Below the pieces are notes generated by a model, which was given only the letters and a program-made list of their open reading frames with translations, searched no databases and was not told the DNA's origin. Positions 26,949-35,187 of a stretch of 64,000 nucleotides of DNA are shown piece by piece. The position numbers and the translations under genes are program-made. Source of the DNA: Membranihabitans marinus. Its GTDB lineage: Bacteria; Bacteroidota; Bacteroidia; Chitinophagales; Saprospiraceae. Numbering within the stretch: the first letter of the stretch is position 1; every line of letters starts with the position of its first letter. The DNA is taken from positions 109,486-173,485 of the forward strand of contig NZ_JAJQYA010000006.1 of NCBI RefSeq assembly GCF_021729155.1, read 5' to 3'.

Positions 26949-26953
26949 CACAT

Positions 26954-28036
26954 TTGAAAAAAAACATTAAACAAGCCATCCAATTATTGGTCTTTTTATC
27001 CCTGGGCTCAGCGATATTGTACTATGTATTCACTGTGCAGTCCAATCAGTATTTAGAATATTGCACAGGATTGGGGAATGATGCTGGCGATTGTGGGTTG
27101 ATCGATAAAATACTAACCGATGTAAGGACGGCCGATCTTCGATGGTTGATTCTGACCATTGTACTCTATATGTTGAGCAATGTGTCAAGGGCTATTCGAT
27201 GGAAAATGTTGTTAGAAGCTGGAGGGGAATCCGTGAAGACACGCAATACCTTTTTGGCGACAATGGTGGGATATTTGGCCAATTTGGCCATTCCTCGTCT
27301 AGGGGAATTTGTAAGAGCCAGTATTATCGCTAGGTATGAGAGAGTAGATGCCGCCAAAGTAATGGGTACAGTGGTCACTGATCGCTTGCTGGATTTGCTG
27401 GGGTTATTGGTGATTTTTGGTCTCGGATTTATCTTCGGATCTAGACTCCTCATCGATTATTTAAGTGAAAATGCAACAATGCCAGTCATTTCTTTGGGCT
27501 TGGTATTGCAGGTTTTATTGGTGTTAGCTGTTCTTGTGGGATTGGCTTATTTTCTCTACAACAAGTTGAAAAATCATCCATTAATAGTGGCGGTCAAAAT
27601 CAAATTGCAACAGTTTGCCAAAGGCATTATGAGCATTCGAAAGGTGAAAAATTTCCCTTTATTGGTCCTGCATAGTATCAATATTTATTTGATGTATTTT
27701 TTCATGACATATCTGCCCTTTTTTAGCTTTGAGTCCACCAGTCACCTCAGTCCATTGGCCGGTTTATTGGTCTTTATATTTGGTGGATTGGGTATGGTAT
27801 TGCCTTCTCCTGGAGGGATGGGTACCTATCACGCCATGGTCATTGCCGCATTGGGAATATTTGGGGTGTCGGGGCCTGATGGTTTTTCATTTGCTATGAT
27901 TATTTTTATTGTCATCAACATATGTGTCAATTTTTTGACTGGCATCATTTCTCTTATTGTATTACCTTTGGTCAATAAAAAATATAAATTAAAACACAGC
28001 AATGTTCCCAGCCTTCATACAGAAGAAAATAATTAA
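26954..28036 (+). CDS. UPF0104 / lysylphosphatidylglycerol-synthase-like membrane protein
   Basis: 360 residues from a TTG start six bases after panD (MKKNIKQAIQLLVFLSLGSAILYYVF). Seven to eight membrane helices, with VRTADLRWLILTIVLYMLSNVSRAIRWKMLLEA, TFLATMVGYLANLAIPRLGEFVRASIIARYERVDAAKVMGTVVTDRLLDL and GGLGMVLPSPGGMGTYHAMVIAAL, the conserved membrane-domain motifs of the LPG-synthase TM family (UPF0104). There is no aminoacyl-transfer domain. It may be a lipid flippase or act in glycolipid synthesis. Its 3' end overlaps rfaE2 by 35 bp, pointing to translational coupling and maybe a role in LPS. Confidence 0.85.
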   Translation: MKKNIKQAIQLLVFLSLGSAILYYVFTVQSNQYLEYCTGLGNDAGDCGLIDKILTDVRTADLRWLILTIVLYMLSNVSRAIRWKMLLEAGGESVKTRNTFLATMVGYLANLAIPRLGEFVRASIIARYERVDAAKVMGTVVTDRLLDLLGLLVIFGLGFIFGSRLLIDYLSENATMPVISLGLVLQVLLVLAVLVGLAYFLYNKLKNHPLIVAVKIKLQQFAKGIMSIRKVKNFPLLVLHSINIYLMYFFMTYLPFFSFESTSHLSPLAGLLVFIFGGLGMVLPSPGGMGTYHAMVIAALGIFGVSGPDGFSFAMIIFIVINICVNFLTGIISLIVLPLVNKKYKLKHSNVPSLHTEENN

Positions 28037-28487
28037 CGAGTCCAATTTTCGGGAAATTTTAGGTGAACGCCATCGGCCACTAGTGTGGACGAATGGGTGT
28101 TTTGATATTATTCACCGCGGTCATATAGAATATTTGGCGGAATGTAAAGCTATGGGAGGACAGCTCATTGTAGGTGTAAATAGCGATGATTCCATTCGCA
28201 GATTGAAGGGAGAGGGGCGACCTATTATCGAAGAAGAGGATAGGGTTATTCATTTGGCTTCATTTTCATTTATAGATTACGTATTAGTTTTTGAAGAAGA
28301 TACACCATTCAAGTGGATTGAGAGAATCCAACCAGATGTTTTAATTAAAGGCGGCGACTATGCCATTGATGATATTGTAGGAAGAGAAGTGGTAGAGGGC
28401 AATGGTGGTCGAGTAGCCACCGTACCATTGGTCGAGGGCAAAAGTACCAGTCTTATTATTGAATCAATATTGAAAAACTATGGCTAA
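28002..28487 (+). CDS. rfaE2: D-glycero-beta-D-manno-heptose 1-phosphate adenylyltransferase
   Basis: 161 residues, matching the stand-alone C-terminal domain of HldE. WTNGCFDIIHRGHIEYLAECKAMGG carries the HxGH nucleotidyltransferase motif; GVNSDDSIRRLKGEGRPI, DRVIHLASFSFIDYVLVFEEDTP and VLIKGGDY are typical. It activates heptose-1-phosphate to ADP-heptose for the LPS core. The kinase half is not in the window. The start overlaps the UPF0104 gene by 35 bp, and the end overlaps the Nif3 gene by 8 bp, so the three are one transcript. The long overlap leaves the start slightly open. Confidence 0.92.
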   Translation: MFPAFIQKKIINESNFREILGERHRPLVWTNGCFDIIHRGHIEYLAECKAMGGQLIVGVNSDDSIRRLKGEGRPIIEEEDRVIHLASFSFIDYVLVFEEDTPFKWIERIQPDVLIKGGDYAIDDIVGREVVEGNGGRVATVPLVEGKSTSLIIESILKNYG

Positions 28488-29274
28488 GGTAAGAGACGTA
28501 ACAGATTACTTGGAATCGATAGCACCATTGCATTTGCAAGAATCCTATGACAATGCGGGATTGATCGTAGGTCATCCAGATTGGGAAGTTACTGGACTAT
28601 TGTGCGCATTGGATACCACACCTGCCGTAATTCAAGAAGCCATTGACAAGAAAAAAAACCTTATTGTTGCCCATCATCCCATTGTGTTTTCGGGACTGAA
28701 GCGGTTCAACGGCAGTGATTATATCCAGCAAGCCATTATTTTGGCCATTAAACACGATATTGCCATATATGCTATCCACACCAATTTGGACAATGTTTTA
28801 AGCAATGGTGTCAATGAGAGGTTGGCCCAACAAATCGATTTACAAGACTTGTCTATTCTCAAACCTCGTCCGGATCAAATAGGCATAGGTAGTGGGATCA
28901 AAGGTCGATTGGCTGAGGCTATGCCCATATTGGAATTTTTGAAAAAAGTCAAGGAAAGTTTTGGCTTGCAAGTGATTAAACACACTGGTTTTGACAGTGA
29001 TTTAATGGTTTCTGAGGTGGCTGCATGTGGTGGTTCTGGTAGTTTTTTATTGCAAACTGCTATTGAATCTGGGGCGCAAGTCTTTATTACTGCGGACTTT
29101 AAGTATCACCAGTATTTTGATGCCAACAATGATATCGTTATCTTGGATATTGGGCATTATGAGAGTGAAAAATTTACTATAAATTTACTTAATAAGCTAA
29201 TTAACAATAATTTTCGTAATTTTGCATCGCATTGTACAGAACACGATACAAATCCCGTGCATTATTATATATAA
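28480..29274 (+). CDS. Nif3-like dinuclear-metal protein
   Basis: 264 residues, the compact form of the family without the internal PII-like insert that many Bacteroidota homologues carry. Metal ligands: NLIVAHHPIVFSGLKR (HH), IYAIHTNLDN, ADFKYHQYFDA and ILDIGHYESEKF. YDNAGLIVGHPDWEVTG is the conserved start. The family (YbgI, YqfO, annotated as GTP cyclohydrolase 1 type 2) is universal but its role is not settled. It is coupled to rfaE2 and followed by the zinc-ribbon gene after 11 bp, a pairing common in Bacteroidota. Confidence 0.9.
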   Translation: MAKVRDVTDYLESIAPLHLQESYDNAGLIVGHPDWEVTGLLCALDTTPAVIQEAIDKKKNLIVAHHPIVFSGLKRFNGSDYIQQAIILAIKHDIAIYAIHTNLDNVLSNGVNERLAQQIDLQDLSILKPRPDQIGIGSGIKGRLAEAMPILEFLKKVKESFGLQVIKHTGFDSDLMVSEVAACGGSGSFLLQTAIESGAQVFITADFKYHQYFDANNDIVILDIGHYESEKFTINLLNKLINNNFRNFASHCTEHDTNPVHYYI

Positions 29275-29285
29275 ATACTTAATTA

Positions 29286-30044
29286 ATGACTATGGCAAAG
29301 AAGAAAGAGTTGACAGTAGAAGAAAAGTTAACAGAGCTATATAGGCTTCAAGAGATTGATTCTGAATTAGATAAGATAGAGGTCTTAAAAGGAGAACTCC
29401 CAGTAGAAGTCAATGATTTAGAAGATGAGATCGAAGGTTTAAATAAGCGGATCGAGAGACTTCAGGGAACGATTGCCGAGTTTGAAGATGAGTTGAGCAA
29501 GCAAGATGCCAATATTAAAGAGTCCAATATGTTGATCGAAAGATATAACAAACAGTTGGACGATGTAAAAAACAACAGAGAGTACGAGGCATTGTCCAAG
29601 GAATTGGAGCTTCAGAAATTGGAGATTGAATTGTCTGAGAAAAGAAAGCGAGATACCGTTGTAAAAGCTGAAGCCAAGAAAGAAGTTTTGTCTGAGACTC
29701 AGGAGAGATTGGAGGTTAAGAAAGAGGCATTGAGCAACAAGAAAGCTGAACTCGATAAAATTATTTCCAACACCGATAAGGAGGAGAAAAAGTTGGTCTC
29801 AGATTCTAAGAAACAACGCGACAAAATTGAGCCAAGATTGTTGAAAGCCTATGACAAGATTCGTTCTTCGTATAGAAATGGCTTGTCTGTAGTGACGGTT
29901 TCACGGAATTCATGCGGTGGATGTTTCAACAAAATTCCACCTCAGACTCAATTGGAGATATCATTGATGAACAAAGTAATCATCTGTGAGCACTGTGGAA
30001 GGATATTGGTAGATGGAAGTTTGGCCGGGGAAGTGGTAGAATAA
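29286..30044 (+). CDS. Coiled-coil protein with C4 zinc ribbon
   Basis: 252 residues (start MTMAKKKELTVEE; the second ATG at 29292 is equally plausible). Residues about 15-195 form a long antiparallel coiled coil (ELPVEVNDLEDEIEGLNKRIERLQ..., NNREYEALSKELELQKLEIEL). The C-terminus holds two CxxC pairs, CGGCFNKIPPQTQLEI and ICEHCGRILVD, as in the zf-RING_7 (PF02591) family related to CdsZ/HP0958. It may be an RNA- or translation-associated adaptor. A TAATTTTG box at 29217-29224 inside the end of the Nif3 gene might give it a second promoter. Confidence 0.88.
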   Translation: MTMAKKKELTVEEKLTELYRLQEIDSELDKIEVLKGELPVEVNDLEDEIEGLNKRIERLQGTIAEFEDELSKQDANIKESNMLIERYNKQLDDVKNNREYEALSKELELQKLEIELSEKRKRDTVVKAEAKKEVLSETQERLEVKKEALSNKKAELDKIISNTDKEEKKLVSDSKKQRDKIEPRLLKAYDKIRSSYRNGLSVVTVSRNSCGGCFNKIPPQTQLEISLMNKVIICEHCGRILVDGSLAGEVVE

Positions 30045-30111
30045 TTCAAGCCAGCTTACCTGCATTGGATTGGAAAACATCGATTTACTGCAACACTTTT
30101 TGCCGAATTAA

Positions 30112-30141
30112 TTGTTGTTTTCAAAATAACTTTTATCTTTG
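30112..30141 (+). promoter_or_regulatory. Bacteroidota promoter of the tRNA-Met gene
   Basis: TTG at 30112-30114, then 19 bp, then TATCTTTG (TAnnTTTG) at 30134-30141. This is the best full match to the Bacteroidota housekeeping promoter in the window, and it sits 98 bp before the tRNA with no other gene between. Confidence 0.65.
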
Positions 30142-30238
30142 CCATCCTTAAAAAAGGAAACCAATTTGGAAGGGCAATCTGGCCTGGAGAAAAGAGGTGG
30201 AGAGATAGGCAGTAAGTATGCTTATAAAGAATATAGTT

Positions 30239-30312
30239 GGCGTGGTAGCTCAGCTGGTTAGAGCGCAGGATTCATAATCCTGAGGTCGGCGGTTCAAGCC
30301 CGCCTCACGCTA
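30239..30312 (+). tRNA. tRNA-Met (CAT), elongator type
   Basis: 74 nt cloverleaf: acceptor GGCGTGG / TCACGCT with two G-U pairs, D arm beginning TAGCTCAG with GG in the loop, anticodon arm CAGGA-TTCATAA-TCCTG (anticodon CAT), T arm GGCGG-TTCAAGC-CCGCC, discriminator A. The CCA is not encoded. The anticodon stem lacks the three G-C pairs of initiators, so it is elongator Met; a tRNA-Ile2 read after lysidine modification is the alternative. Confidence 0.93.
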
Positions 30313-30320
30313 CTTAAATT

Positions 30321-30358
30321 AAAGAGTTATGAATAATTGTATTCATAGCTCTTTTTTT
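30321..30358 (+). terminator. Intrinsic terminator after tRNA-Met
   Basis: 15-bp stem (30321-30335 with 30340-30354, one G-U pair) around the loop ATTG, followed by a T run. It starts nine bases after the tRNA end. Confidence 0.85.
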
Positions 30359-30389
30359 GTTTATATAACCTGTGTTGACAAAGGAAATA

Positions 30390-31060
30390 ATACGAACTAC
30401 GTTGCAGTCACGAAACGTAGAGACGCAATGCCTTGCGTCTCCAAAAAAAATTTTATGAGACGCAAGGCCAACCCACTCGAAACATAAAGGTTTCGGCTCC
30501 TTTATCCTGGCATCCCCATCCACAACACGGTGGTCGTGGTTCCTTCACCTTAGACCGATTTACGGTCTCAGATGCTTTTGTCCACCCACCCGAGGGATGG
30601 AACCCTCGGTTTCTTCATCCAATTGATAATTAATCAATTGGATTACTCTTCGAGTAACTATATTCAGTCATGTTCAGTCATCCTTCGGATTTTGCTCGGT
30701 CACGCCGGAGCACAGTGGCTGAAAACCTATCGAATTACGTTGCAGTCATGTAACGTAGAGACGCAATGCCTTGCGTCTCCAAAAAAAATTAGAAGAGACG
30801 CAGTGGCATGACGAGATTACATAAAATTTACTATCGAATTTTATGCAGTCACGTCTTGGTAGAGACGCAAAATTTTGCGTCTAAATCTAATTTACATAAA
30901 TCGAATTTTTTATCCATTGATGCCAATAAAGATTAGCATGAAGTATTATTAATACCACGCCGGAGCACAGTGGCTCCGGTTCCCTCATCAAAGGTCGATT
31001 TACGACCTTTGGTACTTCGTACTGCATTCGGTCACCTCAGCACAGTGGCCAACCATCCAC
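30390..31060. repeat. Modular hairpin array, locus D
   Basis: Two CGAAYTACGTTGCAGTCA leaders, each before a GAGACGCAA-TGCC-TTGCGTCTC palindrome (30420-30441, 30758-30779); a further 20-bp palindrome of AGACGCAAAA (30863-30882). Units: CGAAAC loop ATAAAG (near 30479), CCACAAC loop ACGGTG (near 30520, one mismatch), AGACCG loop ATTTA (30552-30568), CCGAGGG hairpin (near 30590), CCAATTGAT loop AATTA (30619-30641), TTACTC loop TTC (30643-30657), CCGGAGC loop ACAGTG (30960-30979), CAAAGGTCG loop ATTTA (30989-31011), GTAC loop TTC (31012-31022). The array fills the gap between tRNA-Met and the convergent CotH gene. Confidence 0.85.
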
Positions 31061-31121
31061 TATTCTATCCATTGCGGTTTGCTATAGTGAATGGCGCTGA
31101 TGATGTTGTATTGATTCCATT

Positions 31122-32462
31122 TTACTGTAGAAAAGAATTCGCTGCAGCAACACGACTGGCGTTATGGGATTTCAGTGTGCTTATAGCCGAATTGAATCGT
31201 CCATTTACATATGAATAACCAGATCTCTCAGCATCAGCAGATTCTTGAAGTAAATCCTCCTTGCTCGAATATATACCATCCATGATGGAAGTCGAAAAAT
31301 AGGACTCGATAAATGATTTTACATATGTTTTGTAGGTGTTGAAATACACTTCATCATTGGCTATGTAATTGATGAGAGGCCAGTTGCTGCCTACTTCATT
31401 CATGGCAAAAGACAATGAGCCGCTCGAATTGCCATTTTGAAATGCTTCGTTGTTGTCCCAAACAATCCATTTTATTAAATCATCGGCAGGGTCGTGGTAT
31501 AAATAGTAGTTGTGGGGCATATTCCCGTAGGTGTCCCAAATCTGTATGGTGTTGTTGACGGCCAAATATCTTAAAAACCCATCCACATCAAAAACACTTT
31601 CCAAGTCGGCTCGCCACTGTGCGGCATCGGTGGTTCTGTTGCTGGCGTGTAAATAATTATACATTTCGGTAATGTCGCTCTTATCGCCTATGTCCTCATT
31701 GGTTTTTAGTTCAAATCCATCCAATGTAAATCCGGCCTGGGCAAAGCTTGCCCCATCGTCTTCGGGTTTGTAACAATTGCCCGTATTGCTTCCAAAATAA
31801 TCCTCGAGAAAGGTGTCGAACACCACTTCACACATGGTATATACTCCATAGTATTCCTCTCCATTCCCCTTGTCTATATACACTTCATAAAAAGCGGTGC
31901 GTACCGCAGGTACTCCAAAACTTCTAAATAATTCATCAGCAGATTTTTCTCTAATCAAAGAAGCATCGTTATAATTGCTGCTTAAAGAAAGTTCTTTAAA
32001 CCCATAAAACCGTTGGTTGTATATGCCTTCATAGTCGTCTTCAAATTCATCAAAATCAAAACGCAATGGCAATTTTCCACTGTTGGCTCTTAAGGAAGAG
32101 TTGCCCTTGTAACGCACACCAACATTTTCCCAAACCAAATCATTGAAATAAATATTTGCGGGAAAATAAGAAGGGTCTTCATTGGAAAAAGTTTGAACGC
32201 CGCCAGGACGACCACCCCCGCTGCCACTTATTTTATCAACTAGGTCTTGTTGCATATCACTCCAATCGTCAGCAGAAAACTTGATCACTATTTTATTTAC
32301 TTTTGAATCGTCGAAAACCACATCGTAATCGGCCGGATAACCGTTGTTGTGAGAAGCTAACCCACCAGCTACTTCACCTTCCTCGACAAAAATTTCCTCT
32401 TTACAACCAAAGCTTCCTGCCATCAATAATGCAGATATGATAATGATTATTTTGTTTTTCAT
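31122..32462 (-). CDS. CotH-kinase-family lipoprotein
   Basis: 446 residues. Lipoprotein signal with lipid Cys20 (MKNKIIIIISALLMAGSFGC). CotH fold features: VGVRYKGNSSLR, KLPLRFDFDEF, YGFKELSLSSNYNDASLIREKSADELFRSFGVPAVRTAFYEVYIDKGNGEEYYGVYTMCEVVFDTFLEDYFG, and IKWIVWDNNEAF, the Asp/Asn-rich metal-binding end. CotH proteins are atypical secreted kinases. It is the last gene of a four-gene minus-strand cluster (VTC, DUF4956, DUF2490, CotH) and its start overlaps the DUF2490 stop by 4 bp. A Gly-rich insert (SGSGGGRPGG) is species-specific. Its substrate is unknown. Confidence 0.88.
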   Translation of the reverse strand: MKNKIIIIISALLMAGSFGCKEEIFVEEGEVAGGLASHNNGYPADYDVVFDDSKVNKIVIKFSADDWSDMQQDLVDKISGSGGGRPGGVQTFSNEDPSYFPANIYFNDLVWENVGVRYKGNSSLRANSGKLPLRFDFDEFEDDYEGIYNQRFYGFKELSLSSNYNDASLIREKSADELFRSFGVPAVRTAFYEVYIDKGNGEEYYGVYTMCEVVFDTFLEDYFGSNTGNCYKPEDDGASFAQAGFTLDGFELKTNEDIGDKSDITEMYNYLHASNRTTDAAQWRADLESVFDVDGFLRYLAVNNTIQIWDTYGNMPHNYYLYHDPADDLIKWIVWDNNEAFQNGNSSGSLSFAMNEVGSNWPLINYIANDEVYFNTYKTYVKSFIESYFSTSIMDGIYSSKEDLLQESADAERSGYSYVNGRFNSAISTLKSHNASRVAAANSFLQ

Positions 32463-33166
32463 TTTTTCTTATTTTTAATGGTGTACTGGTATCGAATACC
32501 TATAATGTTACTGGTTTTGGGGTATGCACCGACGAGTTCTTTTTCCAGTCGATAGAATCCTGAGATTTCACCATACTTTTTCAGATTGTACGATGTGCTT
32601 AGGGTAAACCTAATTTTGTCAAAGTAATCAGTGCTGTTGGTTTCATTGAAAATTTCTGTAGCAAATTCGGGGTCTAGCTTCCATTTCTTTATGTTGTAGC
32701 CCAGCGCGGCTTTTAGACGAATGGTTTTTACATCGGGGTTTTCTGATGAAAATTCATTTTTTTGCTGATAGCGAAATCTAGATGAAAAGGTAAATCGCTC
32801 TATGTCGGTTTTGTAACCCAGGTCTGCATTCCATCTAAAATGGTTTTCAATTCCTTGATTATTGCCATTGGTATCGTTGTTTCTGATGTATCTTCCCCCC
32901 ACTGCAATGCTGAATTGGTCGCCAATATTTCTCTTCACTCCCAATTCGGTGAAATTTTGATCCATAACACTGGCATCGTCTTTAAAACGATACTCGTGTT
33001 CTAAATTCATACTCCAGAGTTTGTTAATCTTGTATTTTAATCTGGCTCCAGTCCATAATTCAAAATCGCTGGTGGTGTAATATTCGCCTTCTTGGGCTTT
33101 GCCCTCAGGAATGGCCAATATTAAGGTCAATAGGAGACAGGCCGCTATTTTATAGATGGTTTTCAT
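32459..33166 (-). CDS. DUF2490 outer-membrane barrel protein
   Basis: About 235 residues from ATG 33166, which begins the signal peptide MKTIYKIAACLLLTLILAIPEGKAQ; the longer frame reaches into the upstream gene. The rest is strand-rich: FELWTGARLKYKINKLWSMNLEHEYRFKDD, QNFTELGVKRNIGDQFSIAVGGRYIRNN, FTFSSRFRYQQKNEFS and a closing IIGIRYQYTIKNK. This matches DUF2490, small barrels of unknown function. It lies between the DUF4956 and CotH genes and probably forms the outer-membrane part of that system. Confidence 0.82.
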   Translation of the reverse strand: MKTIYKIAACLLLTLILAIPEGKAQEGEYYTTSDFELWTGARLKYKINKLWSMNLEHEYRFKDDASVMDQNFTELGVKRNIGDQFSIAVGGRYIRNNDTNGNNQGIENHFRWNADLGYKTDIERFTFSSRFRYQQKNEFSSENPDVKTIRLKAALGYNIKKWKLDPEFATEIFNETNSTDYFDKIRFTLSTSYNLKKYGEISGFYRLEKELVGAYPKTSNIIGIRYQYTIKNKKK

Positions 33167-33182
33167 GATAAATAGTTTTGAT

Positions 33183-33809
33183 TTATTTGATAGGATTGGT
33201 ATAGTCGAATACGTTTTGCTCATCTGCATAATAAAATATTCTTACTTGTGCTGTATCGTCTAAAAAATTGAGATTGCCCACTTCTACGCGATTTATATTC
33301 AAACCCGTTCGTCTTTCTAATTCAGCTTTTAATTCCTCTTCTTTTTCGATGTTGATCAGGTTAATGTTTTCGAATAAGATGGTTTTATTCGCTTCGTGTT
33401 TTAGCAACCATTTGTATTCCATAATATAGGTCATGGACAGGATGAAAACATTGATAATGCCCAATTCTAGCATAGATATTTTCTTCGATGCCAAGGAGTT
33501 GATTACACTTAAACCGATGACAATAAATAAGTAGGTCATTTCCTTTATTTCTATCTGACTGGTGCGATATCGGATGATGCTAAAAATAGCGAATAGCCCT
33601 AGCCCCATTCCGGTATCTATATCTAGTTTTCTCATTGAAAAACAGATGAAGAAAATGATAAATCCAATGAGGTAATAGGTGAAGAGATAGTCTTTTCTAT
33701 TGGTTTTATTGTAGTAAATGTATCTTATAATCAGGGTGAGAAATACAAAATTTATCGATAAACGCAATAGCAATTTGTACACATCATCATCAAACCAAGT
33801 TATGTTCAT
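33183..33809 (-). CDS. DUF4956 membrane protein
   Basis: 208 residues. Four or more membrane helices in the first 130 residues (LSINFVFLTLIIRYIYY, DYLFTYYLIGFIIFFICFSM, MTYLFIVIGLSVINSLA, LGIINVFILSMTYIME), with the DUF4956 hallmark MRKLDIDTGMGLGLFAIFSIIRYRTSQIEIKEMTYLF. A cytoplasmic beta-alpha tail follows (KEEELKAELERRTGLNINRVEVGNLNFLDDTAQVRIFYY). The start overlaps the VTC gene end by 4 bp. The family is regularly found beside VTC polyphosphate polymerases, and may be their membrane partner. Confidence 0.88.
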   Translation of the reverse strand: MNITWFDDDVYKLLLRLSINFVFLTLIIRYIYYNKTNRKDYLFTYYLIGFIIFFICFSMRKLDIDTGMGLGLFAIFSIIRYRTSQIEIKEMTYLFIVIGLSVINSLASKKISMLELGIINVFILSMTYIMEYKWLLKHEANKTILFENINLINIEKEEELKAELERRTGLNINRVEVGNLNFLDDTAQVRIFYYADEQNVFDYTNPIK

Positions 33810-34564
33810 ATGGTATTTATTTTATTTAGTTGAAGAAGTTTCTTTTTAAACCGGTTGTGTTTTACCTCCTGTACACCATGGGTTTTTATCAAGCCAATGC
33901 AGTATTTGCTAACGTTGTATGGCCTTATCTGTAGATTTTTCAATACTTTAACAATCGGTGTAGATCTGGAAAGTTGCGGTTGTTTCAGTTCCAATATGAC
34001 TACTTGGTCCAAGCCCGTTTCCACATCGTTGTATTTAAAATTGATGTTTAAATCAAAGGTGACACGCTCTACTGAGTGTTTGGAGATCAAGGTGATGCGG
34101 TTGTAATAGTTGGTCAGTTGTTTTTTTAATTCGCCCTGATGAATATTCGCTTTGCTTAAAAATCGTTTATCCTCATTACTCAGGTAGAAATGGTCGGTAT
34201 CTACTTTGATTCTCTGCTTGTCCACACGTCCATTTTGCTTGTGTTTAACCTCTAAAAAAGTGAGGTTGGAATCGACGTAGTTTCTAAACCTCACCTTGTA
34301 CCTGTTTTTTCTTTTGCGATGGTGTTCTTTGTAAAAATACAGGGAGTCGGTATCGAAATAAATGGTTTTATAAGTCGGGGTTTCGGTGCCAGAAATCCTC
34401 AATACTTTGTAGTCGTTTTGCAATTGACCAAGAATAATGGGCAGTTGCTTGGCAGAAAAAACATATTTGGTTTCTACTCTGTCCATGAGCTTTACATTAT
34501 TCATTTCTTCTAAACTGATTTTATGGTAATCCAGAAGGGCTTTATGTATTATGTCGTCTGTCAT
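33806..34564 (-). CDS. VTC-domain polyphosphate-polymerase-like protein
   Basis: 252 residues, essentially one VTC tunnel domain. R29-V-E31-T-K33-Y (DRVETKYVF) holds the basic RxExK motif with the catalytic-type lysine; YKTIYFDTDSLYFYKEHHRKRKNRYKVRFRNY and TFLEVKHKQNGRVDKQRI supply the basic and acidic residues lining the tunnel; VVILELKQP gives the final Glu. In yeast Vtc4 this fold makes polyphosphate from ATP. It leads the VTC-DUF4956-DUF2490-CotH cluster, so polyphosphate synthesis coupled to export or surface phosphorylation is a reasonable but unproven idea. Confidence 0.88.
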   Translation of the reverse strand: MTDDIIHKALLDYHKISLEEMNNVKLMDRVETKYVFSAKQLPIILGQLQNDYKVLRISGTETPTYKTIYFDTDSLYFYKEHHRKRKNRYKVRFRNYVDSNLTFLEVKHKQNGRVDKQRIKVDTDHFYLSNEDKRFLSKANIHQGELKKQLTNYYNRITLISKHSVERVTFDLNINFKYNDVETGLDQVVILELKQPQLSRSTPIVKVLKNLQIRPYNVSKYCIGLIKTHGVQEVKHNRFKKKLLQLNKINTI

Positions 34565-34882
34565 TGTATCGCGTTTTAAAGGCTAATCGATTTATTCTAT
34601 GGATATTTCTATCCGTAGCTTTGGTTCTGTATTAGTGTTAGACCACGGTTTTTATTAAATCCTTCGGATATGGCGATATTTTTTTCACGAAAGACTTTGA
34701 ACTACAAAAAAATATAGTGGTCAGTGAGGTGGTTTTCGTTGCCTGTGAATTGAGTGATCTAGGCGGTTATACAAGTGGTATATGGGGAAATAGTATTACT
34801 TTCCCGTCGATTAAAATTTGAGAAACACAAATCAGCTTAGTAACTTTTTTAATAAATAAGTTCAAATACAAGCAATATCTAG
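34565..34882. other. 318-bp leader region of the VTC cluster
   Basis: No convincing frame, repeat or RNA fold. It should contain the minus-strand promoter of the VTC-DUF4956-DUF2490-CotH cluster, but no clear TAnnTTTG box was placed. Confidence 0.3.
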
Positions 34883-35110
34883 TCATTGTTTTTGATCTTG
34901 TTCAATCGCAACTAAACCCACTGGCCAGTCCATTTCAATATTTACTTTTAGTCTATCAAAATAGGGGATAAGCTCTTCCAGACCATAGGTCATGGGTATT
35001 GGGCAGATGTGGTTTATTTCGGTCAAAGGTCCATTTATCATGAAGAAACTAGGCTGTTCTATAGGTCTTAAATTCTTTAAGAAGAGTAATTTTATTTGAG
35101 ACCAAAACAT
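34883..35110 (-). CDS. Small hypothetical protein
   Basis: 75 residues (MFWSQIKLLFLKNLRP...ending VNIEMDWPVGLVAIEQDQKQ). No signal peptide, membrane helix or family recognised. It is divergent from the AraC gene, 77 bp away, and its composition looks protein-like (balanced, with PIPMTYGLEELIPYFDRLKV). It could be a real small gene or the remains of a longer one. Confidence is low. Confidence 0.35.
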   Translation of the reverse strand: MFWSQIKLLFLKNLRPIEQPSFFMINGPLTEINHICPIPMTYGLEELIPYFDRLKVNIEMDWPVGLVAIEQDQKQ

Positions 35111-35187
35111 AGTATATTTAAATATCGTAAAATAAATTAGGCCGATAAATAAAGACTATTGGTCTTTGACTAAAATTTTTTAATCAT

